64,000 bases of DNA from Catenovulum sediminis (GTDB lineage Bacteria > Pseudomonadota > Gammaproteobacteria > Enterobacterales > Alteromonadaceae): NCBI RefSeq assembly GCF_007289895.1, contig NZ_CP041660.1, positions 1,116,001 to 1,180,000 on the forward strand, in the 5' to 3' direction. Below are positions 57,573 to 64,000 of this stretch, one piece after another. The stretch's first letter is position 1. Each line of letters starts with the position of its first letter. Below the pieces are notes generated by a model. It searched no databases and was not told the origin of the DNA. It saw nothing but the letters and a program-made list of their open reading frames with translations. The position numbers and the translations under genes are program-made.

Positions 57573-59479
57573 AATATATAAATATATTAATCGCTTTAAT
57601 TATGATGTTGCCTGCGCTTAATCTTAACGCGCAGGATTTTAATGTTCGATTAGGTATATATTATACGCCTGAAATTGAGAATGAGCTAGGTAGTAACCGT
57701 TTAAGGCAGTTTGTTGAAGACAGTGTTCGAAACTTGAATGAAGCGCTAGTCGCCTCACAGGTGCAAGGATTGACGTTTTCAATTTCCAGTTTTAATGAGT
57801 ATGATGGTGATATCAATGACAGTAATAGCACCCGCGTGCTAAATGACATATCAGGTGATCTGAGGTATGTTTTGTTGGAAGGTGATATCTTTAATAGAGT
57901 GGAGATTCCGCACACTAAGAACCCCTACAGAACTGACATGGTGGTTTTGGTGACACAGGTAGATCCAGACTATCCAAATAGACGAGGTAAAGCGTCAGAG
58001 TTGAGCGCTGGAATTACGATGTTCTTAAATAAGGAAGATTTGGATGTTTCTGATTATGTGTTGGCACATGAAATAGGGCACACACTACTCTTAGAGCATG
58101 ATACAAAATCCGACAAGTATGTTGGTCGAGCTTATAAATGCGGGAATGTTCATACTATATTAACCGAAAACTTTAACAATTTACCACAATACCCCAATGG
58201 CATATTTTCAAACCCTAATATCACGAAAGGTGGTCAGCCGTGTGGTGTAGTAAACGCTTATGATTCAGCGTCTGTATTGAACGCCAATATACAAGCTCAT
58301 GAGATACACCGCCATCATGGTATGAGTGTTTTGGATTGGGAGTTTAGGGCTGAGTTTGGTCGAGAGTACCCTCTACTACACCGCTGGACGGATGAAGAAA
58401 TGCCCAAGCGTGCCACTGTCGGCATCAAAGCTGTGAATGAAGTGGATGAGTCCGCTGAGCAGGTAACGGTTGAATTAACCCTGAGTAATGCTGTTAATGT
58501 TGAAACAGCCGTAGAGCTTAAAACCTACTTGCAAATTGACGGGCAATTGGAAACACGTTTTGAGCAGGTTGTATTTGCAGCGGGTGAAACCTATAAAGAG
58601 CATGTCATCACGTTTGAGGATGATTCCACCTACAACCGAATCGCAAATTCTATAAATGTGTTTGCGCAATACCCAAAACAATTAAAAGTGTCGGAAAGAA
58701 AGTTCCAATCAACGGTTAATTTGATTGATGATGATCCGGCGTTAAACGGTGAATTTGGTTTCTCAAACGCGACCTACAGCATGAATCAAGGTGATGAAGG
58801 TCTAGTGACTATCAATCGCACAAATGGCGCGGATACGTCTGTAACACTCACTTTAGAAGTCAGTGATAAGATACAACTGACGCAAGAAACAGTGACGTTT
58901 GGTGTGGACGAATATAGCAAGACAGTTAAATTCACAACGAATGCAAGTGAGGCGCTATCAAACGAAAGCATAACCATTAAAGAAGCGAGTGCGGGTACGA
59001 TTACCCAAGGCTCAGTGGACGTTGAAATTTTGAATGAAAGTGCATATGGTGTCTTTAGCTTTAACGAAGAGCCAGTTTTAACAGAAAACACCATTCAGGT
59101 TGTGTTAGAGCGCAGTGGACAAAGCTTTGGTGAAGTCGATGTTGAAGTAGCTTACTTTGGTTCTTTGACAGGGGAAGATTCTAAATGGGTGAACTTTGCA
59201 AACGGCCAAACCACTGTATCGGTAAACGTACCATTTATCGAAGAAGCAGGAATAGCGACCTTGTATATCAAAAACCTAAGCAACGGTGTGAAAGGCTCAA
59301 CAGCCAGCGTAAAGGTCGCCATTGAAGCAGAGCCTGAGCCAGACCCGCTACCTGAGCCAGAAAAACCCGCTGGTAAGGCAGAAGGCGACTCTGGTGGTAG
59401 TGTGGGCCTGTGGGCTGCTTTATTACTGCTTGGTGGCTTAATTCGAAGCGCAGCTAGAAAAACAACCAAGCACGCTTAA
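57569..59479 (+). CDS. Secreted zinc metallopeptidase with Calx-beta-like repeats and GlyGly-CTERM
   Basis: The protein is 636 residues. The signal peptide is cut near LNA-QDF. The zinc motif HEIGHTLLLEH (His167, Glu168, His171, His177) is of the HExxHxxxxxH metzincin kind, but Leu174 replaces the usual Gly. Beta-rich repeats from about 280 (EVTVELTLSNAV, VTINRTNGADTSVTLTLEVS, VVLERSGQSFGEVDVEVAYFG) resemble Calx-beta domains. The end (about 607-636) has SGGSVGLWAALLLLGG then basic residues, a GlyGly-CTERM tail processed by rhombosortase. It is surface-bound or secreted. The Gly loss leaves activity uncertain. Confidence 0.85.
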   Translation: MKYINILIALIMMLPALNLNAQDFNVRLGIYYTPEIENELGSNRLRQFVEDSVRNLNEALVASQVQGLTFSISSFNEYDGDINDSNSTRVLNDISGDLRYVLLEGDIFNRVEIPHTKNPYRTDMVVLVTQVDPDYPNRRGKASELSAGITMFLNKEDLDVSDYVLAHEIGHTLLLEHDTKSDKYVGRAYKCGNVHTILTENFNNLPQYPNGIFSNPNITKGGQPCGVVNAYDSASVLNANIQAHEIHRHHGMSVLDWEFRAEFGREYPLLHRWTDEEMPKRATVGIKAVNEVDESAEQVTVELTLSNAVNVETAVELKTYLQIDGQLETRFEQVVFAAGETYKEHVITFEDDSTYNRIANSINVFAQYPKQLKVSERKFQSTVNLIDDDPALNGEFGFSNATYSMNQGDEGLVTINRTNGADTSVTLTLEVSDKIQLTQETVTFGVDEYSKTVKFTTNASEALSNESITIKEASAGTITQGSVDVEILNESAYGVFSFNEEPVLTENTIQVVLERSGQSFGEVDVEVAYFGSLTGEDSKWVNFANGQTTVSVNVPFIEEAGIATLYIKNLSNGVKGSTASVKVAIEAEPEPDPLPEPEKPAGKAEGDSGGSVGLWAALLLLGGLIRSAARKTTKHA

Positions 59480-59516
59480 AACCCAAGAGCTTTTGTTTTC
59501 AATTGGCTCTCAAAAA

Positions 59517-59552
59517 ACTTGAATGCACGTCTTTACCGGCGTGCATTCAAGT
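59517..59552 (+). other. Perfect 13-bp stem-loop downstream of the metallopeptidase
   Basis: ACTTGAATGCACG and CGTGCATTCAAGT pair perfectly around a ten-base loop, about 40 bp after the stop. No T run follows, so it is at best a weak terminator or an RNA-stabilising stem. Confidence 0.5.
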
Positions 59553-59649
59553 AGAAGCTTGCCAATATAGCAGACAAGCTAAATGATACCCCTAAGCAGA
59601 AACCATTCTTGACGCACGCAAACAAAATTGATTAGGGTTTAATTCTGGT

Positions 59650-60471
59650 TTACAAAACATCAAATAAAGCTTGTTGTGCTATCTCTCTGTATGCTTGGCC
59701 AATTCGTGGTATATAAGAGGGATGAGGCGCTGTCACCACTTTTATTTTAGTCTCGCCTACATCTGCAAGCCCGACAGAAAATTTAAATGCCACCTTGCCT
59801 TTAATTACATAATGCTGAATGTGAGTTAACTTAGAAGAGTGCAAATACCAGTTTTTTGGTGCTGTGGTAATAAAACTTTTTGGCAGCAGAATGACTTTAG
59901 GTTTGAAATATTCAACTATCAGGTTATTTAATTCACAAGAAAAGGTTAATGCGCGCGCCAACAATTCGGCATCCAATTTTCTTAACTCAGAAGTAAACAG
60001 ATTAAAGTTTTGACTTCCCCAAGGCACAATATTCGCCATTAGGGTGGTATGTTCGCCAAATTTCTTATTGAGTATCTCACTATAAAATTGCCATTTATAA
60101 TTGGGTTTATTGATTGGGTTCCAACAAGGTTGTAAATCCCCATCTTTATCGGCGTACGCTTCACTAAAGTTGCCGTTTGATTGCTGCTCTAAAAAACCCG
60201 CAAAGTGCGAGGGTGCCGATGGGTCGAGAATAGTTTGCAGTGATTCTGGTACGTTCGGATTCGAACCCAACCACATCACATCCACTCTTTGATGTTGTAG
60301 CTCGGTTAATAATTTGACTGTATTAATTGTATTAAACAACGAACCACGAAACGGCACAGAGTAAGAGCCGGTGCCTCTTTGTAAATTTTCATTTTCACTT
60401 TTTGAGACAAACTCAATAATTTTTGCATTTACAACATCAAAAATATTCAATTCAGCTTTTCCTATTAACAC
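59650..60471 (-). CDS. Uracil-DNA-glycosylase-superfamily-like protein
   Basis: The protein is 273 residues, with no signal peptide. The order DVMWLGSNPNVPES, ANIVPWGSQ, VILLPKSF and TAPHPSYI resembles the UDG fold (G-x-NP and HPS motifs). I cannot name a subfamily, and several catalytic details are missing, so it may bind rather than excise. It overlaps the upstream gene by 7 bp and is probably translated with it. It sits in the accessory stretch beside the tRNA gene. Confidence 0.5.
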   Translation of the reverse strand: MLIGKAELNIFDVVNAKIIEFVSKSENENLQRGTGSYSVPFRGSLFNTINTVKLLTELQHQRVDVMWLGSNPNVPESLQTILDPSAPSHFAGFLEQQSNGNFSEAYADKDGDLQPCWNPINKPNYKWQFYSEILNKKFGEHTTLMANIVPWGSQNFNLFTSELRKLDAELLARALTFSCELNNLIVEYFKPKVILLPKSFITTAPKNWYLHSSKLTHIQHYVIKGKVAFKFSVGLADVGETKIKVVTAPHPSYIPRIGQAYREIAQQALFDVL

Positions 60472-60836
60472 TTAAACACTCGGTAATGTGGGTCGGCCAA
60501 CCACAAACAATTAAAACCCGTTAAGCCAAAACTATCGATAACTAAAGCGCGATAGTTAGCATTTTGCATAATGCTTTTATCTGCATATATTCTAAACACG
60601 CCTTTGGGTTCAATATAGACAATTCTGCCTCGCGCAATTTCTTGATATTCACTGCCAAGCAGCTCTGGAAACATAGGCAAAAATACCAATTTATCTTCCC
60701 ACTCTGTCATATGACTAAAATCGCTGTCATAAATGGCAAGGTGGTCTGCTAATAACTGACTCAGTTGAGTTTTCTTTGCTACTACAGTTGATTTATATAA
60801 CCAGAAAATTCCGATATGAGGAGCGTTATCTTGCAA
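60465..60836 (-). CDS. Hypothetical protein, partner of UDG-like gene (123 aa)
   Basis: The family is not recognised. The start is TTG at 60836, supported by a perfect AAGGAG eight bases upstream. The protein begins QDNAPHIGIFWLYKSTVVAKK after the initiator and is a small soluble alpha/beta-looking protein. It overlaps the next gene by 7 bp, so the two form a unit of unknown purpose. Confidence 0.65.
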   Translation of the reverse strand: MQDNAPHIGIFWLYKSTVVAKKTQLSQLLADHLAIYDSDFSHMTEWEDKLVFLPMFPELLGSEYQEIARGRIVYIEPKGVFRIYADKSIMQNANYRALVIDSFGLTGFNCLWLADPHYRVFKC

Positions 60837-60925
60837 AGGTCAATCTCCTTTAGTGTTTTATGCAGGCGACTGACTTAAGCTTGATTTACAACCCTTTTAA
60901 ACTACAAAATAAACAAAGGTAATGA

Positions 60926-61337
60926 CTAAACCGCCCTTTGGATAAGGTGAAACGGAATTTGTTCCTGCTCCAATCGTAAGTTAGCTTGCCAATAATGATT
61001 TTTAAGCTTTGAATACAGTAAATGTTCCGCTTGAGTTAAATTTGATAGCTGCTGAGCCGCATGCACTTTGCTTTCTGGTTGCTTCATCCATTAGCATAGA
61101 TTTTACTTTAGGAAAGTAACCTCTTAGCTGAGATAAAATCGCAAAACCATGTGTGTCTATGTCACCCCAATAATAAATAGCAACCTGATTTAACCAGTTC
61201 ACCTCTTTTAACAATTGCACGCCATAGCCTAAACCAAAAATACAGATAGCGTTATTAACGGGTGGAAAAGCCAACCCACTGATTTTATTTTCTGTGATAA
61301 ATACTTTATCAATGAGCTTGATGTAAAAGACTACCGA
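60926..61337 (-). pseudogene. Remnant of Wadjet JetD (DUF2220 toprim-like) gene
   Basis: Conceptual translation gives KLIDKVFITENKISGLAFPP, then NAICIFGLGYGVQLL, YYWGDIDTHGFAILSQLRGY and KSMLMDEAT, which is the conserved C-terminal toprim-like region of JetD. After EAT the frame breaks and resumes with HAAQQLSNLTQAEHLLYSKL and RLEQEQIPFHLI, the JetD C-terminus, to a stop at 60926. At least one frameshift and a deletion are present, and the N-terminal DUF3322 part is missing. JetA, B and C are not in the window, so this is a dead fragment. Confidence 0.8.
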
Positions 61338-61431
61338 TCAGCGGAAAATTTGGAGAACGCAGCAACTTTAAAGCTAAACATTGCTCTTTGAGGTAATCTA
61401 AAAATTCGTAATTAAACGGACTGGCAGGCAT
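61309..61431 (-). CDS. Short unexplained ORF (40 aa) upstream of the JetD remnant
   Basis: ATG at 61431 opens MPASPFNYEFLDYLKEQCLA and continues to a TGA inside the start of the JetD fragment, in a different frame. It could be the displaced upstream part of jetD or a separate gene remnant. No function can be assigned. Confidence 0.3.
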   Translation of the reverse strand: MPASPFNYEFLDYLKEQCLALKLLRSPNFPLIGSLLHQAH

Positions 61432-61539
61432 AAACTCACATCAAAAAAACTGTTAATTTAACCAGTCTATCTAAAAAATAACTCGATACATAGATGCTTG
61501 CGCGTTAATATTCAAATTTTATCAGGCCATTACAATCTG

Positions 61540-62349
61540 TCACGGTTGCACTTTCCAATAGCCTGATTTATCAGCCCCTATACGAGCTAACTTTCCTTCT
61601 CTCTGTAATTTAGTAATAGCTCTGCCGATAGTTCGAATATCTTTTCCAATAATATCAGCTAATTGCTGTCGAGTAAGATCAGGGGTTTGCGCTAATAAAC
61701 TCAAAATCGCATCAGGTGTTTTAAGCTCTGAAATTTTATCTTTTGCATCAAGTCTTGATTTTACAGGGGCGTTTAGAGGGGCGTTTACAGGGGCGTTTAC
61801 AGGGGCGTTTACAGGGGCGTTTTGTGCAAGCGTCTGATTAATCACCGAGAGCATAAAATGAATAAACGGTGTGCTATCGGCTTGTTGATCTGCTTGTTCA
61901 AGAGCCTGATAGTAATCCTGTTGATGTTCCTTAATCACACTTTCTAGAGGCAATGATAAAAACAACGGATGCCATTTAGATAAAATCAAGGTTTGCCACA
62001 GACGCCCCAAACGGCCGTTACCATCAGCAAATGGATGAATAAACTCAAATTCATAATGGAAAACACTGCTGGCAATTAAGGGGGGATCTTTTGTGTCTTT
62101 AAGCCATCGAGCTAAGTCTGCCATTAGCCCGTGAGCTGTTAATAAATCATCAATAGCATGGGGCTCAAACGATGGCAAAGCATCATTGGCTGCAATCGCG
62201 CCTTTCACCTCAGCCAATTCTCGTACACTGCCCAGTACTGGTTTACCTTCCACAATAGCAGTGATTTGCTCTTCCGTTAAAGTATTCCCCTCAATCGCTA
62301 ATGTGCCAGTAATGGTTTTAATACGATTTTGTTTACGCAGTTGCGGCAT
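61540..62349 (-). CDS. Fic-family protein with C-terminal winged helix, probably shortened
   Basis: The protein is 269 residues. The Fic active motif HPFADGNGRLGR (105-116) is intact with catalytic His105. The inhibitory motif T-x3-E-G (TLAIEG, 16-21) is present at the N-terminus. A run of NAPV repeats (about 178-197) links to a winged-helix domain (LTRQQLADIIGKDIRTIGRAITKL). Relatives carry about 40 more residues, including the target-positioning flap, between AHGLM and LM-DL-WL; here these are joined directly, suggesting an in-frame deletion. The N-terminal region is also short. AMPylation ability is uncertain. Confidence 0.82.
   Translation of the reverse strand: MPQLRKQNRIKTITGTLAIEGNTLTEEQITAIVEGKPVLGSVRELAEVKGAIAANDALPSFEPHAIDDLLTAHGLMADLARWLKDTKDPPLIASSVFHYEFEFIHPFADGNGRLGRLWQTLILSKWHPLFLSLPLESVIKEHQQDYYQALEQADQQADSTPFIHFMLSVINQTLAQNAPVNAPVNAPVNAPLNAPVKSRLDAKDKISELKTPDAILSLLAQTPDLTRQQLADIIGKDIRTIGRAITKLQREGKLARIGADKSGYWKVQP
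61760..61820 (-). repeat. 12-bp tandem repeat encoding NAPV in the Fic gene
   Basis: Five copies of TTTACAGGGGCG (one with a single change) encode Asn-Ala-Pro-Val repeats. Copy changes keep frame and only alter the linker between the Fic and winged-helix parts. Confidence 0.85.
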
Positions 62350-62616
62350 TAAATATGACTTAAGCCCTGCATATTTATAGGCGACATCAATATTTATAGG
62401 CTTTTAGTGTATAGCCAACAGCAAAGAAGAATAAAATGCCGATAGCAACGTATTATAACGAAACATACTTGCCAGTTAAATAAAGAATCCGGTGACCTGA
62501 ACCGCCGGTTAGGCTCATTTTTAACCTGCACGTATCAGTTATAACAAACTCGCAAACCAACAGTTAAAGCGCGGTGTGTTCAGGGTGTTTCTAGACGTCT
62601 CGCGCGCCCTTGCGGG

Positions 62617-62643
62617 CAACTATTCGGAATTTCCGAATAGTTG
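62617..62643. repeat. Perfect 27-bp palindrome
   Basis: CAACTATTCGGAA and TTCCGAATAGTTG flank a single central T. Such a perfect palindrome could be a protein-binding or recombination site or an element end. No T run follows and no neighbour explains it. Confidence 0.6.
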
Positions 62644-62703
62644 AATCTGGCTCTAATTTAAGTTGCAGCTGAATCGTAATGGTCAACTTTTACTGTAGAA
62701 ATT

Positions 62704-62950
62704 CTAAGCGGCATTTTTCATTTCAATATACTTCTGGTGTGGTGTCATATAACCCAGTGCAGAATGCCTTCTTTTGTAGTGATAAAAAGCAATATATTTT
62801 TCAACTTCACACACAGCAGATTCATGGTTAATAAAACTAATATTATTTGTAGGTAATATCACCAACATAATGCGTGTTGTAAGTTTCAGGCACGAACTTA
62901 CGTTTACTTAAAAAAGTCGGTGCATATTTATGCTCCGTACCAGAGGTTGG
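62704..62950 (-). pseudogene. Degenerate IS3-family transposase (OrfB) remnant
   Basis: Two pieces are recognisable on the minus strand. KYAPTFLSKRKFVPETYNTH followed by YVGDITY is the start of the integrase core, and NHESAVCEVEKYIAFYHYKR followed by RHSALGYMTPHQ ending KNAA is the C-terminus. The DDE centre of about 110 residues is missing and stop codons separate the pieces. It is an inactive fragment. Confidence 0.8.
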
Positions 62951-63077
62951 ATGGTGGTATTGGCACGGTATCAAGCTTTGTGGCTAGTTTGAGGTCAGCT
63001 TTGTCCGGTGCTCAAATTGGATAGCAAAAACCAAAAATCGACTTAGCGTCTTTAAAATCAATGAAATAAAAAAGAAA

Positions 63078-63154
63078 TGGCGCGCCTGGAGAGATTCGAA
63101 CTCCCGACCAAGTGGTTCGAAGCCACCTACTCTATCCAGCTGAGCTACAGACGC
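63078..63154 (-). tRNA. tRNA-Arg (anticodon TCG)
   Basis: The 77-base cloverleaf reads GCGTCTG acceptor, a standard D arm, anticodon stem GGTGG/CCACT with loop CTTCGAA (anticodon TCG, reads CGA), T arm GGGAG-TTCGAAT-CTCTC and an encoded CCA. All stems pair with only G-U wobbles. It borders the eroded accessory stretch on its 3' side. Confidence 0.95.
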
Positions 63155-63237
63155 GCAATGTTGGACTACTGATTCTATCCATCTAAATAAAAGATGCCAG
63201 TTATTTTTGAAAATGTCTGTTCGAATGCTTATTTTTT

Positions 63238-64000
63238 CTACAAGCCATTACCAATTACAATCAATAAGTCGTTTGCTAAAGTTGAAATGCGCTGCTCTGG
63301 CGGTAAATTCAGCTGTACAGGGTGTTCAGCTGAATTGCCGTTAAACACGCCTAAAAATATCTCACCATGCGCTTCAACTAACTGAGCAACATCTATCGAC
63401 TTTAACATTTCTTTGTCGCTGTAGTCTTTTAGTGAACGCAAATAAATTTGAATGCCATCGGCTTTGGTTAATGTATCAAACAATATTTGATTTTCGGGCA
63501 TCAGGGCAATTTGTGATAATAAATGGCTCATTAACAACGGCGTTATAAAAGTATCTGTGCTGGCTTGATCTAAAAAGTTTTCATTTGCCGGATCGCTTAA
63601 TTCAATCAAGACATGTGGCTTTTTACTATAGTTATCTAAAATTTCATCCAGCACCATAGCACCCACTAATACCCGGGCATCTGCTTCATCGGCAGAATCT
63701 AACCTGTCGCTATAAACCAGTAAGATAATGTCTTGCTCTTCTGGCTTAAATTGCCTGATTTCAGCTTCCATCATATAGTCTGCTTCTTGCAAACTAATAT
63801 TGATACGGTTGCTAAAACGACCCAGTTTGGCAATTTCCTGTTGACGGATCTGCGCCGAAAATGTAGAAACTAGGGTGACGTCAAAAGATTCATTTTGATA
63901 GTCATCCAGCTCGTGAATAATATTTGGTACGCGCCTGTTCCAGCCCAATAGCAGTAGCTTTTTACGGCCGTTATTATGCTGGGTTGCAACGGTTTTCCCT
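63238..64000 (-). CDS. CASTOR/POLLUX-like ion-channel protein, N-terminus beyond window
   Basis: The 254 visible codons are open through the right edge. KLLLLGWNRRVPNIIHELDD followed by YQNESFDVTLVS is the RCK-like nucleotide-binding region of the CASTOR/POLLUX/SYM8 channel family. The transmembrane pore part would lie beyond the window. Acidic DSADEADARVLVGAMVLDE and the closing helical part fit the gating domain. In plants the family gates nuclear calcium signals; bacterial members have no known role. Confidence 0.75.
   Translation of the reverse strand, partial: GKTVATQHNNGRKKLLLLGWNRRVPNIIHELDDYQNESFDVTLVSTFSAQIRQQEIAKLGRFSNRINISLQEADYMMEAEIRQFKPEEQDIILLVYSDRLDSADEADARVLVGAMVLDEILDNYSKKPHVLIELSDPANENFLDQASTDTFITPLLMSHLLSQIALMPENQILFDTLTKADGIQIYLRSLKDYSDKEMLKSIDVAQLVEAHGEIFLGVFNGNSAEHPVQLNLPPEQRISTLANDLLIVIGNGL

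Larger units (their letters stand above)
62350..63077. other. Gene-poor stretch with IS3 remnant and palindrome
   Basis: These 728 bases contain no intact gene. They hold a perfect 27-bp palindrome (62617-62643), fragments of an IS3 transposase (62704 to about 62950) and an 11-bp direct repeat CCTATAAATAT just upstream of the Fic start. No copy of the tRNA-Arg end was seen that could mark an integration site. Confidence 0.6.

Noticed and set aside
61760-61820. Possible CRISPR array
   Set aside because: The 12-bp units are directly adjacent without spacers and encode NAPV in frame within the Fic gene.
63078-63154. tRNA-Arg as an active integration site
   Set aside because: No integrase gene and no second copy of the tRNA 3' end were found within the window.

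Overview
The window looks like chromosome from a marine gammaproteobacterium of the Alteromonadales, close to algal-polysaccharide degraders such as Catenovulum or Paraglaciecola. The reasons are the AT-rich sequence, the conserved gammaproteobacterial blocks (rsmI-lpoA-yraN-diaA-dolP, radC-coaBC-slmA, rpmB-rpmG, deaD, rnpB) and the many TonB receptors and glycan-degrading enzymes. Genus-level placement is inference.

Layout. (1) 1-4127: a two-gene operon with a membrane-anchored penicillin-acylase-family Ntn hydrolase and a cyclic-peptide ABC exporter of the PvdE/SyrD type, cut by the left edge. The pairing resembles PvdQ/PvdE of siderophore maturation. (2) 4197-18641: a beta-glucan (probably laminarin) utilisation locus. 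It holds a large TonB receptor, a giant multidomain GH16 lipoprotein, a divergent LytS/LytTR two-component system, a flavin-dependent tryptophan-halogenase-like protein, a GH3 lipoprotein and a periplasmic binding protein. (3) 18642-21612: the deaD helicase with a long leader, a small conserved-looking gene and RNase P RNA. (4) 21756-24160: a DUF3015/DUF4105 pair. (5) 24189-27411: a Fur-boxed Fiu-like siderophore receptor with its PKHD hydroxylase partner. (6) 27433-33870: rsmI, then the lpoA-yraN-diaA-dolP operon running into an amino-sugar kinase and a NagB-II-type deaminase. (7) 33939-36701: a PDC-like sensor protein, a 276-bp palindromic MITE-like element, a hypothetical gene, rpmG/rpmB and radC. 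(8) 36802-45474: overlapping coaBC-slmA-WD40 genes, a DyP peroxidase, an outer-membrane barrel, a degenerate HD-GYP-like protein, a split spermidine-synthase-like pair and an EVE protein. (9) 45639-50929: the SOS mutagenesis cassette imuA-imuB-dnaE2 behind a LexA box. (10) 50976-57245: a TSUP permease and an alginate/uronate patch (RpiB/DhuI-like isomerase, PL7 lyase, fused GH105-GH43 enzyme). (11) 57399-59479: a secreted metallopeptidase with a GlyGly-CTERM anchor. (12) 59650-63154: an eroded accessory stretch next to tRNA-Arg, with a UDG-like protein and partner, a JetD (Wadjet) remnant, a shortened Fic protein and an IS3 remnant. (13) 63238-64000: the C-terminal part of a CASTOR/POLLUX-like channel protein, cut by the right edge.

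How the parts fit. GH16 cuts beta-glucan at the cell surface, the TonB receptor imports oligosaccharides, and GH3 finishes them. The PL7, GH105/GH43 and RpiB-like genes form a second, smaller uronate-processing patch. The most unusual items are the acylase/exporter operon, the GH16 architecture with a recent internal duplication, the halogenase with an altered WxWxIP motif, the cruciform MITE, the exported spermidine-synthase-like protein, and the decayed defence island beside tRNA-Arg. No complete, clearly new multi-gene system could be demonstrated from sequence alone.
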